A stretch of DNA of 64,000 nucleotides from Granulicella sp. L56 (GCF_009765835.1 NZ_LMUS01000001.1:682001-746000); one strand, 5' to 3'; counted from the stretch's first letter, positions 50,845 through 60,087 are shown. The notes: generated by a model not told the origin, from the letters alone. Numbers and translations: made by a program.

Positions 50845-52178
50845 GCTTGTTCGATGCTTCGCCAATCTCCGCTGCGGCGGCGCATGGGCGGCAGGCTCCG
50901 CTGGCGGAGAGAATGCGTCCACAGACGCTGGATGAGTACGTCGGGCAGGATCATTTGCTGGGGCCGGGCAAACCGCTGCGGCTGGCGATTGAAGGTGACG
51001 ATGCTACATCGATGATCTTCTGGGGGCCTCCGGGGACGGGCAAGACTACGCTGGCGAAGATTATTGCGCATATGACTTCGGCGAGCTTCATCGAATTTTC
51101 GGCGGTGCTGTCGGGGATCAAAGAGATCAAGCAGGTGATGGTAGAGGCGGAGAAGGCGGCGGGTTTCGGGTCGCGCACGATTTTGTTCGTCGATGAGATT
51201 CATCGATTTAACAAGGCGCAGCAGGATGCGTTTCTGCCTTACGTGGAGCGCGGCACGATTCGGCTGATCGGCGCGACGACGGAGAATCCTTCGTTTGAGA
51301 TTATTGCCGCGTTGTTGTCTCGGTGTCGCGTGTATACCTTGCAGGCGCTTTCTGAAGAGCAGATTGTCGCTTTGCTGCAACGGGCTTTGAGCGATGAGAA
51401 GCGCGGGCTTGGCGGCTCTGGATTGAGCGCGGATGAGGATGCGCTGGCGACGATTGCGTCTTATTCGAGCGGCGATGCACGCAATGCGCTCAATGCGCTG
51501 GACGTTGCGGCGAAGCTGGCGGAGGGACGCAAGCAGAAGACCATCACTAAGGCTATTGCTTCGGAGGCGATGCAGCGGCGGGTGTTGCTTTATGACAAGA
51601 AGGGCGAGCAGCACTACGACATCATCTCGGCGCTGCACAAGAGCGTGCGCAACTCCGATCCGGACGCTGCGCTGTATTGGCTGGGGCGAATGCTCGAAGC
51701 TGGCGAAGACCCAATGTACTGCGCGCGGCGCGTTGTGCGCATGGCGGTCGAAGATATTGGGCTGGCGGCTCCTGAGGCGCTGAACCTTTGCCTCTCGGCC
51801 AAGGATGCCATGCATTTTCTGGGGCAGCCGGAGGGTGGGCTGGCACTGGCGCAGGCGGTGGTGTATCTGGCGCTGGCTCCTAAGTCGAATGCGGTGTATG
51901 TGGCGTATGGCGCGGTGAAGGCCGACATTGAGGCGACCGCGGCGGAGCCTGTGCCGCTACATCTGCGTAATGCCCCGACGAAGCTGATGAAGGAGCTTGA
52001 TTATGGCAGGGACTATCAGTATGCGCACGATGTTGAGGGGCGCGTCGCTGATATGGAGTGCCTGCCTGCGAGCCTCGCTGGACGGCAGTACTATCAGCCG
52101 ACGGGTGAAGGACGAGAGAAGCTGCTGGCACAACGCATGGACGAGATTGCGCGAATCAAAGCGGCGAAGCGGAAGTAG
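50841..52178 (+). CDS. rarA: Replication-associated recombination AAA+ ATPase
   Basis: RarA/MgsA (445 aa) acts at stalled replication forks together with SSB. Walker A GPPGTGKTT is at 62-70, Walker B ILFVDEIHRFNKAQQD near 114-129, sensor 1 LIGATTENPSFE near 142-153, and the sensor 2 region SSGDARNALNALD near 211-223. The C-terminal tetramerisation domain contains RRVVRMAVEDIGLAAPEAL and YGRDYQYAHDVEG. It overlaps the SpoU methylase stop by 4 bases. Confidence 0.95.
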   Translation: MSLFDASPISAAAAHGRQAPLAERMRPQTLDEYVGQDHLLGPGKPLRLAIEGDDATSMIFWGPPGTGKTTLAKIIAHMTSASFIEFSAVLSGIKEIKQVMVEAEKAAGFGSRTILFVDEIHRFNKAQQDAFLPYVERGTIRLIGATTENPSFEIIAALLSRCRVYTLQALSEEQIVALLQRALSDEKRGLGGSGLSADEDALATIASYSSGDARNALNALDVAAKLAEGRKQKTITKAIASEAMQRRVLLYDKKGEQHYDIISALHKSVRNSDPDAALYWLGRMLEAGEDPMYCARRVVRMAVEDIGLAAPEALNLCLSAKDAMHFLGQPEGGLALAQAVVYLALAPKSNAVYVAYGAVKADIEATAAEPVPLHLRNAPTKLMKELDYGRDYQYAHDVEGRVADMECLPASLAGRQYYQPTGEGREKLLAQRMDEIARIKAAKRK

Positions 52179-52271
52179 TTACCCGCTCGAAGCCGTGCGG
52201 TGGTAGATATTCTGTTACTGAACGACTCATCTTGAAGAACGTTGTACCCTTTATCTGAGGCTTAAATCACA

Positions 52272-53324
52272 ATGAAGGCTTTGCTGCTCTCCGAGTACAA
52301 AAATCTTGAGATTCAGGATCTGCCGGCGCCCGTTCCCGGCCCCGACGACGTTCTTGTGCAGGTGGCCGCATGCGGCATCTGTGGCAGCGATGTACATGGA
52401 TACGACGGCTCTACCGGGCGGCGGATTCCGCCGATTGTCATGGGGCATGAGGCAGCGGGTATCGTGGCAGGTGTCGGCTCTGCGGTCAGCAAGTTTGCCA
52501 AAGGCGACCGCGTCACCTTTGACTCGACCGTCTATTGTGGGGCGTGCGACTTCTGCCGCAAGGGCGAGGTCAATCTTTGCGACAACCGGCAGGTCGTAGG
52601 CGTCTCCTGCGGCGAGTTCCGTCGGGATGGCGCATTCGCCGAGTATGTCACCGTTCCTGAGCGCATCTTGTATCCGTTGCCGACGGCGCTGTCGTTTGCC
52701 GAGGCGGCGATGCTTGAGGCCGTCTCCGTGGCTCTTCATGGCGTGCATGTCTCCGAGATTAAAGGCGGAGAGACTGCTCTGGTTATCGGCGCGGGAATGA
52801 TTGGGCTGCTGCTGTTGCAGGCGGCCCGTGCGGCTGGCTGCTCTCGTGTCTTGATCGCGGATATTGACGCTACTCGACTGAAGCTTGCGGCCGATCTTGG
52901 AGCCGATCAGACGCTTCAACTTTCGGGGGCGGAGTTGCTTGACGAGATATTGCGGCTTACCGGAGGACGCGGCGTCGATGTTGTCCTTGAAGCAGTGGGC
53001 CGCAATGAAACGGTTAGCTCCGCGATTGACTGCGTACGCAAGGGCGGCACGGTAGCGCTGGTGGGAAATATCACGCCGCAGGTGACGATTCATTTGCAGA
53101 AAGTTGTCTCGCGGCAGATTCGCCTGCAAGGCTCATGTGCTTCGTCGGGCGAGTATCCGGAGGCGATGCAGCTGATTGCTGACGGAAAGATTAAAGTTGG
53201 CCCGTTGATTACTGCTGTCGCTCCCTTGACCGATGGCCCCGAGTGGTTCAAGCGTCTGTATGCGCGTGAACCCAACCTGATGAAGATCGTTCTCGATCCA
53301 CGCGAAGGCTCAGCTCAATCATGA
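52272..53324 (+). CDS. Zinc-dependent MDR alcohol/polyol dehydrogenase (350 aa)
   Basis: The catalytic zinc site is in ACGICGSDVHGYDG (C37, H42 region) and GHEAAG near 63-68. The structural zinc cysteines are in VYCGACDFCRKGEVNLC near 91-107, and the Rossmann fold is LVIGAGMIGLLLLQAARAAG near 170-190. The pattern matches sorbitol or galactitol-1-phosphate dehydrogenase-like enzymes. It overlaps the SDR gene by 4 bases and sits next to a hexuronate-type transporter and a PL22-like lyase, so a role in oxidising or reducing a pectin-derived sugar acid or polyol is likely. The substrate is inferred only from context. Confidence 0.85.
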   Translation: MKALLLSEYKNLEIQDLPAPVPGPDDVLVQVAACGICGSDVHGYDGSTGRRIPPIVMGHEAAGIVAGVGSAVSKFAKGDRVTFDSTVYCGACDFCRKGEVNLCDNRQVVGVSCGEFRRDGAFAEYVTVPERILYPLPTALSFAEAAMLEAVSVALHGVHVSEIKGGETALVIGAGMIGLLLLQAARAAGCSRVLIADIDATRLKLAADLGADQTLQLSGAELLDEILRLTGGRGVDVVLEAVGRNETVSSAIDCVRKGGTVALVGNITPQVTIHLQKVVSRQIRLQGSCASSGEYPEAMQLIADGKIKVGPLITAVAPLTDGPEWFKRLYAREPNLMKIVLDPREGSAQS

Positions 53325-54103
53325 CCAATCCTCTCTTCGATCTTAGCGGGCAGACTGCCCTTGTCACTGGGGCCAGCCGCGGCCTTGGACAGATCTTCGC
53401 CCGTGCGCTCGCTCATGCTGGAGCCGACCTGATTCTTACCAGCCGCAAGGGCGACGACCTTTCTGATTTTGTAACCGAGATAGAAGCAATTGGGCGGAAG
53501 GCGGTGCCGCTTGCTCTGGACGTGCGCGACCAGGGCAGCATCGAGCGCATGGCTGCAGAGGCGGAGGCGGCGTGCGGCCAGATCCACATTCTGGTCAACA
53601 ATGCCGGATGCAATGTGCGCAAACCTGCTCTCGATGTCACTTGGGATGACTGGAACCTTATCCTCGAAACCAATCTTCGTGGCAGCTTTTTTGTCGCGCA
53701 GCAGATGGCGCGCAGGATGGTTCCGCATGGGTACGGCCGCATCATCAATATCGGCTCCGTCACCAGCGTATTCGGCTACGCGGGGCTGGCTCCGTATGGG
53801 GCGAGCCGCGGCGGTATACGGCAACTTACGATGAGCCTCGCCGATGACTGGGGCAAATATGGCATCACGGTAAACTGCCTGGCTCCCGGCTGGTTTCATA
53901 CCAAGCAGAACACGGTGCTTTATCAGAATGAGCAGTGGGTTGAATATCTCAAAGACCGCATTCCGGTGAAGCGGCCCGGCGAGCCACGCGATCTTGAAGG
54001 CGCGGTCGTCTTTCTGGCTGCGGAATCGAGCCGCTATATCACGGGGCAGACACTTCTGATCGATGGCGGCATCTCAACCGGAGCCATGCGCGCAACGGTG
54101 TAG
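53321..54103 (+). CDS. SDR-family dehydrogenase, gluconate 5-dehydrogenase/KduD-like, with YxxxR active site (260 aa)
   Basis: The classical SDR fold is clear: TGASRGLGQ near 16-24, NNAG near 93-96 and SAAP-like PGW turn near 188-190. Catalytic residues are S146 (NIGSVTS) and Y159, but position 163, normally Lys, is Arg (PYGASRGG; codon CGC). IdnO/KduD-type enzymes interconvert keto acids such as 5-keto-gluconate or 2,5-diketo-3-deoxygluconate, which fits the pectin-catabolic neighbourhood. The Arg may mark a subfamily with altered catalysis. It is translationally coupled to the MDR gene. Confidence 0.85.
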   Translation: MTNPLFDLSGQTALVTGASRGLGQIFARALAHAGADLILTSRKGDDLSDFVTEIEAIGRKAVPLALDVRDQGSIERMAAEAEAACGQIHILVNNAGCNVRKPALDVTWDDWNLILETNLRGSFFVAQQMARRMVPHGYGRIINIGSVTSVFGYAGLAPYGASRGGIRQLTMSLADDWGKYGITVNCLAPGWFHTKQNTVLYQNEQWVEYLKDRIPVKRPGEPRDLEGAVVFLAAESSRYITGQTLLIDGGISTGAMRATV

Positions 54104-54149
54104 CTGCACGTTTGGAGCGTTTTCACAGAGAGTGTAAGGGCTTGGCAGC

Positions 54150-54203
54150 CAACAACAAATACAGGGTCTCTCCACTGCGCTGCGCTTCGGTCGAGATGAC
54201 GTG
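54150..54203 (-). repeat. Dispersed repeat family 1, copy 9 (reverse)
   Basis: AACAACAAATACAGGGTCTC, TCCACTGCGCTGCGCTTCGG, TCGAGATGACGTG. It follows the SDR stop. Confidence 0.85.
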
Positions 54204-54237
54204 TCCCTATCGTCATTGCAGAAGCGGGGAAGATGGC

Positions 54238-55629
54238 CTAGGTTGCGGGTTGAGGCTCCGATGGCATGGGCTCAATTTTGCCCAGCATGAAGACGTAGGC
54301 GGCGATGCCAACGAGCAGATATATCGCCGACACGCCGAAGGCCCATGCAAAAGATCGCGTCGCTGCAACGACGTAGCCGGTGATGATCGGCGCGGCGATT
54401 CCTGAGATCTGATTCGAGAAATTCATGATGCCCCCCACCTTGCCGACGCTGTGACGCGGCGAGATGAGTGATGGAATCGCCCAGCCCACCGGAGCCGCGG
54501 CTGAGAGTCCGCCAATGGAGATGCTGATCCAGAGCAGGGCCCGCGCGGGTGTGTGTGCGTGGGCGGCGCCGATGATGCCAAGGCCGAGAGCTGTGCCGCT
54601 GATGAGAACGACCTTGCGAACCAGGTTCGCGTTCCATCCGCGATGGATCAACCCATCGACCAGCCATCCGCCAACGACCAGATCGGCGGCGGTCGCGACC
54701 AGCCATGGCACTCCGGTATAGAGGAACGAGTGCAGGAGATCGATGTGCAGGGCTGAGGAAAGATAGCTGGGCAGCCAGGTCAGCAAAAGATAAAAGACGT
54801 AGTTGTAGGAGCCGAAGCCCAGCACCATCGCAAGGACTTTTCGTTGCCGCAACAGGAAACCCAGCGATGCGGTGCCACGCTGCGTGTCCTCTGCAGTCGT
54901 GGGCCCTGCATCGTCTGCGATGTGTCTTCGTTCGGCATCGCTCAACTTCGGATCATCCTGGGGGTCGCGATAGAGCTTCCAGAAAAAAGCAAAGTAAATG
55001 AAGCTGACCAGACCTGTGATGGCGAAGCTCCACCGCCAACCCACCTTCAAAAGCAGGATGCCGATAATGGGTACGCCGATGGCGGAAGAGAATTTTGCCG
55101 CAGAGTCGAAGATGGCCGTGGCGAAGCATCGTTCTCGCGCAGGAAACCAGTAGCCAATGGCCTTTGCGTTCGCTGGAAAGGTGGGTGCTTCGCCGACGCC
55201 GAGCAAGAGACGCGCCGCAAAGAAGCCCCCAAGATTGGGCGTGATTGCCGCGCAGAAGGAGGCTATGCCCCACAAAAATGTTCCGACAAGGCCAACGCGA
55301 CGGATGCCAAATTTATCGAGCAACACGCCGATCGGCAACTGGAACATGGCGTAGGTCCAGTTGTAAGCACCGGAGAGATATCCGAAGGTGACTGCCGAGA
55401 TGCCGAAGGTGGTGATGAGCGCCTGATGCGAGACCGACAGGTTTACCCGGTCAAAGTAGTTGACCAGAACACCTATTCCCAGCAGCCATGCGATGCGCCA
55501 GCGACGGCGCGGTATAGGGGGCTCTTCGCTCGATGTCGCCGTGGGTTGCAGTTGGGCAGTCCAATCGTGGTTGAATGACAGCCTGCCCAGATTACACGAA
55601 ACGTCCTCTGCAATCCGAAGCCTCTCCAT
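54238..55629 (-). CDS. MFS transporter of the anion:cation symporter type, hexuronate-transporter-like (463 aa)
   Basis: Twelve membrane helices are visible. The family signatures are present: NYFDRVNLSVSHQALI in helix 1, LDKFGIRRVGLVGTFLWG (the MFS loop 2-3 motif) and LLLGVGEAPTFPANAKAIGYWFPARERCFATAIFDSA, typical of the ACS (ExuT/GudP) family. It should import a sugar acid, such as galacturonate or a glucarate, with protons. The gene is followed on the same strand's other side by a PL22-like lyase and preceded by dehydrogenases on the + strand, which supports a hexuronate substrate. The N-terminal 30 residues are long for the family, so the true start may be later. Confidence 0.88.
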   Translation of the reverse strand: MERLRIAEDVSCNLGRLSFNHDWTAQLQPTATSSEEPPIPRRRWRIAWLLGIGVLVNYFDRVNLSVSHQALITTFGISAVTFGYLSGAYNWTYAMFQLPIGVLLDKFGIRRVGLVGTFLWGIASFCAAITPNLGGFFAARLLLGVGEAPTFPANAKAIGYWFPARERCFATAIFDSAAKFSSAIGVPIIGILLLKVGWRWSFAITGLVSFIYFAFFWKLYRDPQDDPKLSDAERRHIADDAGPTTAEDTQRGTASLGFLLRQRKVLAMVLGFGSYNYVFYLLLTWLPSYLSSALHIDLLHSFLYTGVPWLVATAADLVVGGWLVDGLIHRGWNANLVRKVVLISGTALGLGIIGAAHAHTPARALLWISISIGGLSAAAPVGWAIPSLISPRHSVGKVGGIMNFSNQISGIAAPIITGYVVAATRSFAWAFGVSAIYLLVGIAAYVFMLGKIEPMPSEPQPAT

Positions 55630-55661
55630 TGAGAGACTGCGGATGAGGTTGAGCTTAAAAG

Positions 55662-55700
55662 CTCCCGGTGCATGGCAGCGTATCTGCCATGCACCGGGAG
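55662..55700 (-). terminator. Perfect 17-bp hairpin terminator after the PL22-like gene
   Basis: CTCCCGGTGCATGGCAG (55662-55678), loop CGTAT, CTGCCATGCACCGGGAG (55684-55700). On the minus strand it is followed by CTTTTAAG. It separates the lyase from the MFS gene and could act in both directions. Confidence 0.75.
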
Positions 55701-55713
55701 TTTGAGAACGCTG

Positions 55714-57120
55714 CTACTTTGCAGCCGCTGGCGGCGTGTGGAGAGGCGTTGGATCGGTGGGATTGAACTGCTTCGCCAGTTGCGGCGTCGAATGGATCTC
55801 CGATGCCGGCGGGTTGATGGCCTTTGCAACCTCAACACCGAAGACGTAGCTGTCGCCAAACATGTTGCTGGTGAAGATCACCAGCTTCTTGTCGGGGGAG
55901 AAGCGGACATTCGGCTCGAGGCGATAGTTGTGATGAGACATGTTCACCAAGTGCTCAGAGTGAAAGACGCCGGGCTGCCAAAAATCCGGCTCGTTGATGC
56001 CCGTGATCTTCAACATCTCTGGATGGAACAACTCAATCCACTCTCCGTCTGAAGCTTTGGCTACCTGGCCGGGATCGCCGCCGTCGCCGGTGAAGAGATC
56101 GAGGTCCTTGGTGAGGTTGAAGTGAATCGACCACTCGTTGCGCTGCATGTGGAAGGCAGTTCGTTTGTGTGTCTGCAGGTTGTAGCCAGCGAGAAAGAAG
56201 TCCTCGCCTTTGGGGTACTGCCAGTCGTACCAGATCGTCTGGCCGTCAAGCCCCCAGAACTCGTGACCGGCAATCTCCATCGCCATGGTGCGCTTGTGAA
56301 TCAGCGTATTGTGCGTGCCGTCGGTGTGGATCATCCAGATACGGTCGACCTTCTGCCACGGACCTTCATGGCAATACATCAGCAAGGTCGGATCACTGGG
56401 CGAAAAGAGCAGATGGTTGACCCAGTCGGTGCTGTGCAGCAACGTGGTCATCTTGCCTGTCTGCAGGTTGATGGTGAACAGTACCAGCGGCAGATGAGCC
56501 GCGAGACGTCGCTCCATCATTTGGCCCTTGTTCTCGGGCTGAACCAGAAAGCCCGGCTTGACACCCGGAGGGCTCACGCGATGTTCGCCGTAGTCTTCTC
56601 CTTTGCCCTCGATATAGGTGCCGGCTGCCAGAGTTTCGTCGGCATTAATCGTCACTACGTTCGCGCGGGGTGGCAGGGTTACGAGCTTTTTGATTTCGCC
56701 GGTATACACATTCGCGGTGTAGACCGAACTCGTCTTGCTAGCGGCATCGAACTTCGAGAAGAAGACGCTTGGCGTCTTTTTGCCTACGACAATTGCATGG
56801 ACGCCGGAGCGGAATGCGCTGGAGCCATCAGCGTTTGCGGAACGCGGCGGATTGGGGACGAGTAGTTTCGATTTACGGGTCGCAAGATCGAAGACGTGGA
56901 TTCCATCCGGCGCGCTGTAGACCATCTCTTTACCGTCGGGCGTGTAGGCATTGACGTTGAAGTAGAAGCCGGAGGAGCCAGGCTCGCTGGTCAGCCGGAA
57001 GACACGGTGACCGGTATCCTTATCGACCCATGAGGTGGGCAGATTTTCTGCGAGGGCCAGGGGGGTGATGACAGCGGCGAGAGTAAAGGCAGCCAGAAGA
57101 GTGCGGGCGAAACGATACAT
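55714..57120 (-). CDS. Oligogalacturonate lyase-like protein, PL22 family, secreted (468 aa)
   Basis: A signal peptide covers residues 1-24 (LALAENLP). The body is a seven-bladed beta-propeller with GHRVFRLTSEPGSSGFYFNVNAYTPDGKEMVYSAPDGIHVFDL, then DWVNHLLFSPSDPTLLMYCHEGPW and the later HEFWGLDGQTIWYDWQYP and FSPDKKLVIFTSNMFG. This pattern matches oligogalacturonate lyases (PL22), which cleave short unsaturated oligogalacturonides using a metal held by His residues. Canonical Ogl is cytoplasmic; this signal peptide suggests a periplasmic form. It fits the hexuronate transporter next door. AGGAG lies 8 bases before its ATG. Confidence 0.82.
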   Translation of the reverse strand: MYRFARTLLAAFTLAAVITPLALAENLPTSWVDKDTGHRVFRLTSEPGSSGFYFNVNAYTPDGKEMVYSAPDGIHVFDLATRKSKLLVPNPPRSANADGSSAFRSGVHAIVVGKKTPSVFFSKFDAASKTSSVYTANVYTGEIKKLVTLPPRANVVTINADETLAAGTYIEGKGEDYGEHRVSPPGVKPGFLVQPENKGQMMERRLAAHLPLVLFTINLQTGKMTTLLHSTDWVNHLLFSPSDPTLLMYCHEGPWQKVDRIWMIHTDGTHNTLIHKRTMAMEIAGHEFWGLDGQTIWYDWQYPKGEDFFLAGYNLQTHKRTAFHMQRNEWSIHFNLTKDLDLFTGDGGDPGQVAKASDGEWIELFHPEMLKITGINEPDFWQPGVFHSEHLVNMSHHNYRLEPNVRFSPDKKLVIFTSNMFGDSYVFGVEVAKAINPPASEIHSTPQLAKQFNPTDPTPLHTPPAAAK

Positions 57121-57335
57121 CAGGAATGCTCCTTTTTGCGATCGAACGCCTAGGCGCGCTCGAGGAGAAGATAGCCGGAAAATTTACGCGAGAGAATTTA
57201 TACACCTCGCAATGTGCAATTGGGAAATAGTTCCTTACTGGAACTCATTGACGGAGCCGTTGCATTGAAAGTTTCGCCTGCCCGCTCGATTTCGCGTCAA
57301 TTCCCTCTCATCCCACAACGCCATACAATGAATTT

Positions 57336-58418
57336 ATGGGGAATGCAGCAGCGATTGACCACAGCCAGCTGGCAGAGATTGCCGCCAAGGTAGACCAAGG
57401 CGTTCGCATTACTGCCGAAGATGCTCGCTGGCTTTGGAGGAATGCCTCGGACGCCGATCTCTGCTCGCTGGCGAGCGCCGTTCGCAAGCGGTTTCATGCG
57501 CCAGAGGCCTGTACTTATATGGTGATGCGCATCATCAACTACACCAACGTCTGCGTCGCCCAATGCAACTACTGCGCCTTCTACAAGCTGCCCGGTGTCA
57601 GCGGCGGATACGTGCTGAGCCATGAAGACGTCTTCGCAAAGCTGGATGAGTTGCTTGTGCTTGGAGGAGATCTGGCTGCCTTCAATGGCGGCTTCAACCC
57701 GCAGCTTCCGCTCAGCTACTACTGCGATCTGTTTGCATCGATCCGGGCGCGCTATGGCGACTCCATCGAGTTTTACGCGCTTACCATCGCCGAATTTCTC
57801 TACCTTGCGGACCATGCAAAACTAAGTCTTTCCGAAACTGCCGAGCGACTGAAGGCAGCAGGCGTGCGTTGGATTACGGGTGGCGGCTCCGAGATTCTCA
57901 CCGAAGACTTTCGCGCCCGCCACTCCAAGTTCAAATACACCGTTGCCGAATATTTTCTTGCACAACGGGCGATTGTAGAAGCTGGGTTGAAGACCACCGC
58001 GACCATGGTCATCGGCTTCGACGAGACGCTGGACGAACGCATCGAGCATCTGGAGCGCACTCGTAATTTTCAGGACGAAACCGGTGGCCTTGCCAGCTTT
58101 CTCTGCTGGACCTTCAAGCCTTACTTCACGCAGATTGGAGGCATTGAAATCACTACCTCCGAATATCTGCGTCATCTGGCTTTGAGCCGGATCTATCTCG
58201 ACAACATTCCGCGCATTCGAACATCGGTGCTGACCCAGAATGAACGAGCGCTCGACGGGCTTCGGTTTGGCGCGGACGATTTCGACCTGCCCATCGAAGA
58301 CGAGGTTACCCAGAAGGCCGGAGCAACCATCAATCTCGACTTCGAGCGGATACTGAACTATGCCAGGCAGCTCGGCTATTCGCCGGAGTACAGACACGTC
58401 TCCAGAACCTTTGAATAG
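57336..58418 (+). CDS. mqnC: Cyclic dehypoxanthinyl futalosine synthase (radical SAM)
   Basis: The cluster-binding CX3CX2C is C73-C77-C80 (NVCVAQCNYCAFYK). The MqnC-type segments FNGGFNPQLPLSYYCDL, GGGSEILTEDF and TATMVIGF, then FQDETGGLASFLCWTFKP, distinguish it from MqnE. It makes the spiro ring of the futalosine-pathway menaquinone precursor. No other mqn gene lies in the window. The length of 360 residues is normal. Confidence 0.9.
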   Translation: MGNAAAIDHSQLAEIAAKVDQGVRITAEDARWLWRNASDADLCSLASAVRKRFHAPEACTYMVMRIINYTNVCVAQCNYCAFYKLPGVSGGYVLSHEDVFAKLDELLVLGGDLAAFNGGFNPQLPLSYYCDLFASIRARYGDSIEFYALTIAEFLYLADHAKLSLSETAERLKAAGVRWITGGGSEILTEDFRARHSKFKYTVAEYFLAQRAIVEAGLKTTATMVIGFDETLDERIEHLERTRNFQDETGGLASFLCWTFKPYFTQIGGIEITTSEYLRHLALSRIYLDNIPRIRTSVLTQNERALDGLRFGADDFDLPIEDEVTQKAGATINLDFERILNYARQLGYSPEYRHVSRTFE

Positions 58419-58570
58419 GCCATCGAAACTGGCCTTCCGCTTACGTGCGATGCGCTTTGAGAGAAACGCGTCCTGAAGGAAGCAATCTGCGGTCGAAGAC
58501 GCAAAGGCCATTTTCAACCTGATATGTTGATGGGGAGAATTCTTCCTCTAATTTAGGAGATTGCACTCCA

Positions 58571-59980
58571 GTGACAGCACACGATCTTATCGACCGATTG
58601 GCAGAACACAAAACCCTGAGCGCGGCACCGCAGACGGAGTTGGAGTGGCTGGTGGCGCACGGGTCCATTCGAAAGCTGAACGCTGGCGAAGTGTTAAGTG
58701 GGAAGAGCCAGGAGGTCGAGGCACTTTACATTATTCTTTCCGGGCGACTGGCTTTATTCGTCGATCGTGGGGCTGGGCCGAACAAGGTCATGGAGTGGCG
58801 CAAAGGAGATGTTGCCGGTCTGTTGCCATATTCGCGGCTCATGACTGCGCCGGGCGATTCGACCGCGCTGGAGCCGCTGGAAGTTCTCTCCATACCCCGC
58901 GACCAGCTCGGGGAGATGACGCGAGAGTGTTTCGAGGTCACTTCGATTTTGGTGCATACCATGATTGATCGTGCCCGGCTGATTACCTTAAGCGACCTGC
59001 AAGACGAAAAGATGATCTCCCTGGGTAAACTTTCGGCGGGTTTGGCCCACGAGCTGAATAATCCGGCCTCCGCGATTGAGCGCTGCGCGGCGATGCTCGA
59101 TGACCGTATGGAAGACTGCGAAGAAGCGACACGCGGCCTGTCCGCGGCGACGCTCAGCGACGCCCAGATCTCCTGCGTCGACGCAGTGCGGGCGGCGTGT
59201 ATGGCGAAAAAGAACCATGGAGTGCGTTCCCCTCTGGAGCAGATGGACCGCGAAGAGGCCATTGCGGAGTGGCTTGCCGAGCACGGAATGGACGCGGAGA
59301 ACGCAGGGATGCTGGCCGACATCGAAGTGACGGTTGAATCGCTGAACCTGCTGGCTGCCGCAGTGCAGGGACCTGCCTTGCATGCAGCGTTGCGGTGGGC
59401 AGCCGCCAGTTGTGCCGTGCGGAACATGGCTTCGGAGATTCAGGGTTGCGCGATGCGCATCTCGGGCCTGGTGACTGCGGTCAAGGGATTTACGCACATG
59501 GACCAGGCGAACGTAGCCGGGCCGGTCGATCTGGGACCGGGGCTGGGTGACACTGTGGTGGTACTGAAGTCGAAGGCGTGCGAAAAGTCGGTGGTCGTGA
59601 CATTGGAAGTGGAGACTGAACTGCCAAAGGTGTGCGGACGGGTCGGTGAGCTAAACCAGATATGGGGCAACCTGATCGACAATGCCTTAGACGCCGTCGC
59701 GAATGGGGGCCGAGTCGAGGTGCTTGTGGCTCGAGAGAACCACAGCGTGGTGGTGCGAATCATCGATAACGGACCTGGGATCGCGGAGGAAGTTCGTGGC
59801 CGCATCTTCGACCCATTCTTTACAACCAAACCACTGGGACACGGAACCGGGCTCGGGCTTGATATCGTTCGGCGCCTAGTGCGCCACAATGATGGCGCTA
59901 TCGACTTTGAATCGCGGCCCGGCCGCACTGAGTTTCGGGTCAGTCTGCCGATGATGCAGATCGACGCGGCCAAAGATTAA
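58571..59980 (+). CDS. Soluble sensor histidine kinase with N-terminal cyclic-nucleotide-binding-type domain (469 aa)
   Basis: A GTG start at 58571 has AGGAG 11 bases upstream. A cNMP-binding beta-roll lies at about 15-130 (GEVLSGKSQEVEALYIILSGRLALFV, LLPYSRLMTAPGDSTALEPLEVLSIPR). The HisKA box LGKLSAGLAHELNNPASAIE has the phospho-acceptor H160, and the HATPase domain (about 345-465) has NLIDNALDAV, DNGPGIAEE and GHGTGLGLDIV. No membrane segment is seen. A helical insert of about 170 residues separates the H box and ATPase. No response regulator gene is adjacent, so the partner is unknown. Confidence 0.88.
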   Translation: MTAHDLIDRLAEHKTLSAAPQTELEWLVAHGSIRKLNAGEVLSGKSQEVEALYIILSGRLALFVDRGAGPNKVMEWRKGDVAGLLPYSRLMTAPGDSTALEPLEVLSIPRDQLGEMTRECFEVTSILVHTMIDRARLITLSDLQDEKMISLGKLSAGLAHELNNPASAIERCAAMLDDRMEDCEEATRGLSAATLSDAQISCVDAVRAACMAKKNHGVRSPLEQMDREEAIAEWLAEHGMDAENAGMLADIEVTVESLNLLAAAVQGPALHAALRWAAASCAVRNMASEIQGCAMRISGLVTAVKGFTHMDQANVAGPVDLGPGLGDTVVVLKSKACEKSVVVTLEVETELPKVCGRVGELNQIWGNLIDNALDAVANGGRVEVLVARENHSVVVRIIDNGPGIAEEVRGRIFDPFFTTKPLGHGTGLGLDIVRRLVRHNDGAIDFESRPGRTEFRVSLPMMQIDAAKD

Positions 59981-60012
59981 GTCGTCGCAGCCCTCTTTTC
60001 TAATTCAGGTAC

Positions 60013-60058
60013 AACTAACTCTGCGCGGCCGAGGAGACTCGACCGCGCAGAGTTAGTT
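60013..60058. terminator. Bidirectional terminator between the kinase and the second TonB receptor
   Basis: AACTAACTCTGCGCGG (60013-60028) pairs perfectly with CCGCGCAGAGTTAGTT (60043-60058), a 16-bp stem, with a CGAG-rich inner loop and T residues after it. It lies between convergent genes. Confidence 0.88.
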
Positions 60059-60087
60059 TTGATGGACCGAAGGAATGCTCCGATTAC

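Noticed and set aside
49983-51815. 610-codon minus-strand frame opposite the SpoU methylase and rarA genes
   Set aside because: Arg/Ser/Pro-rich shadow of two clearly conserved overlapping genes on the other strand.
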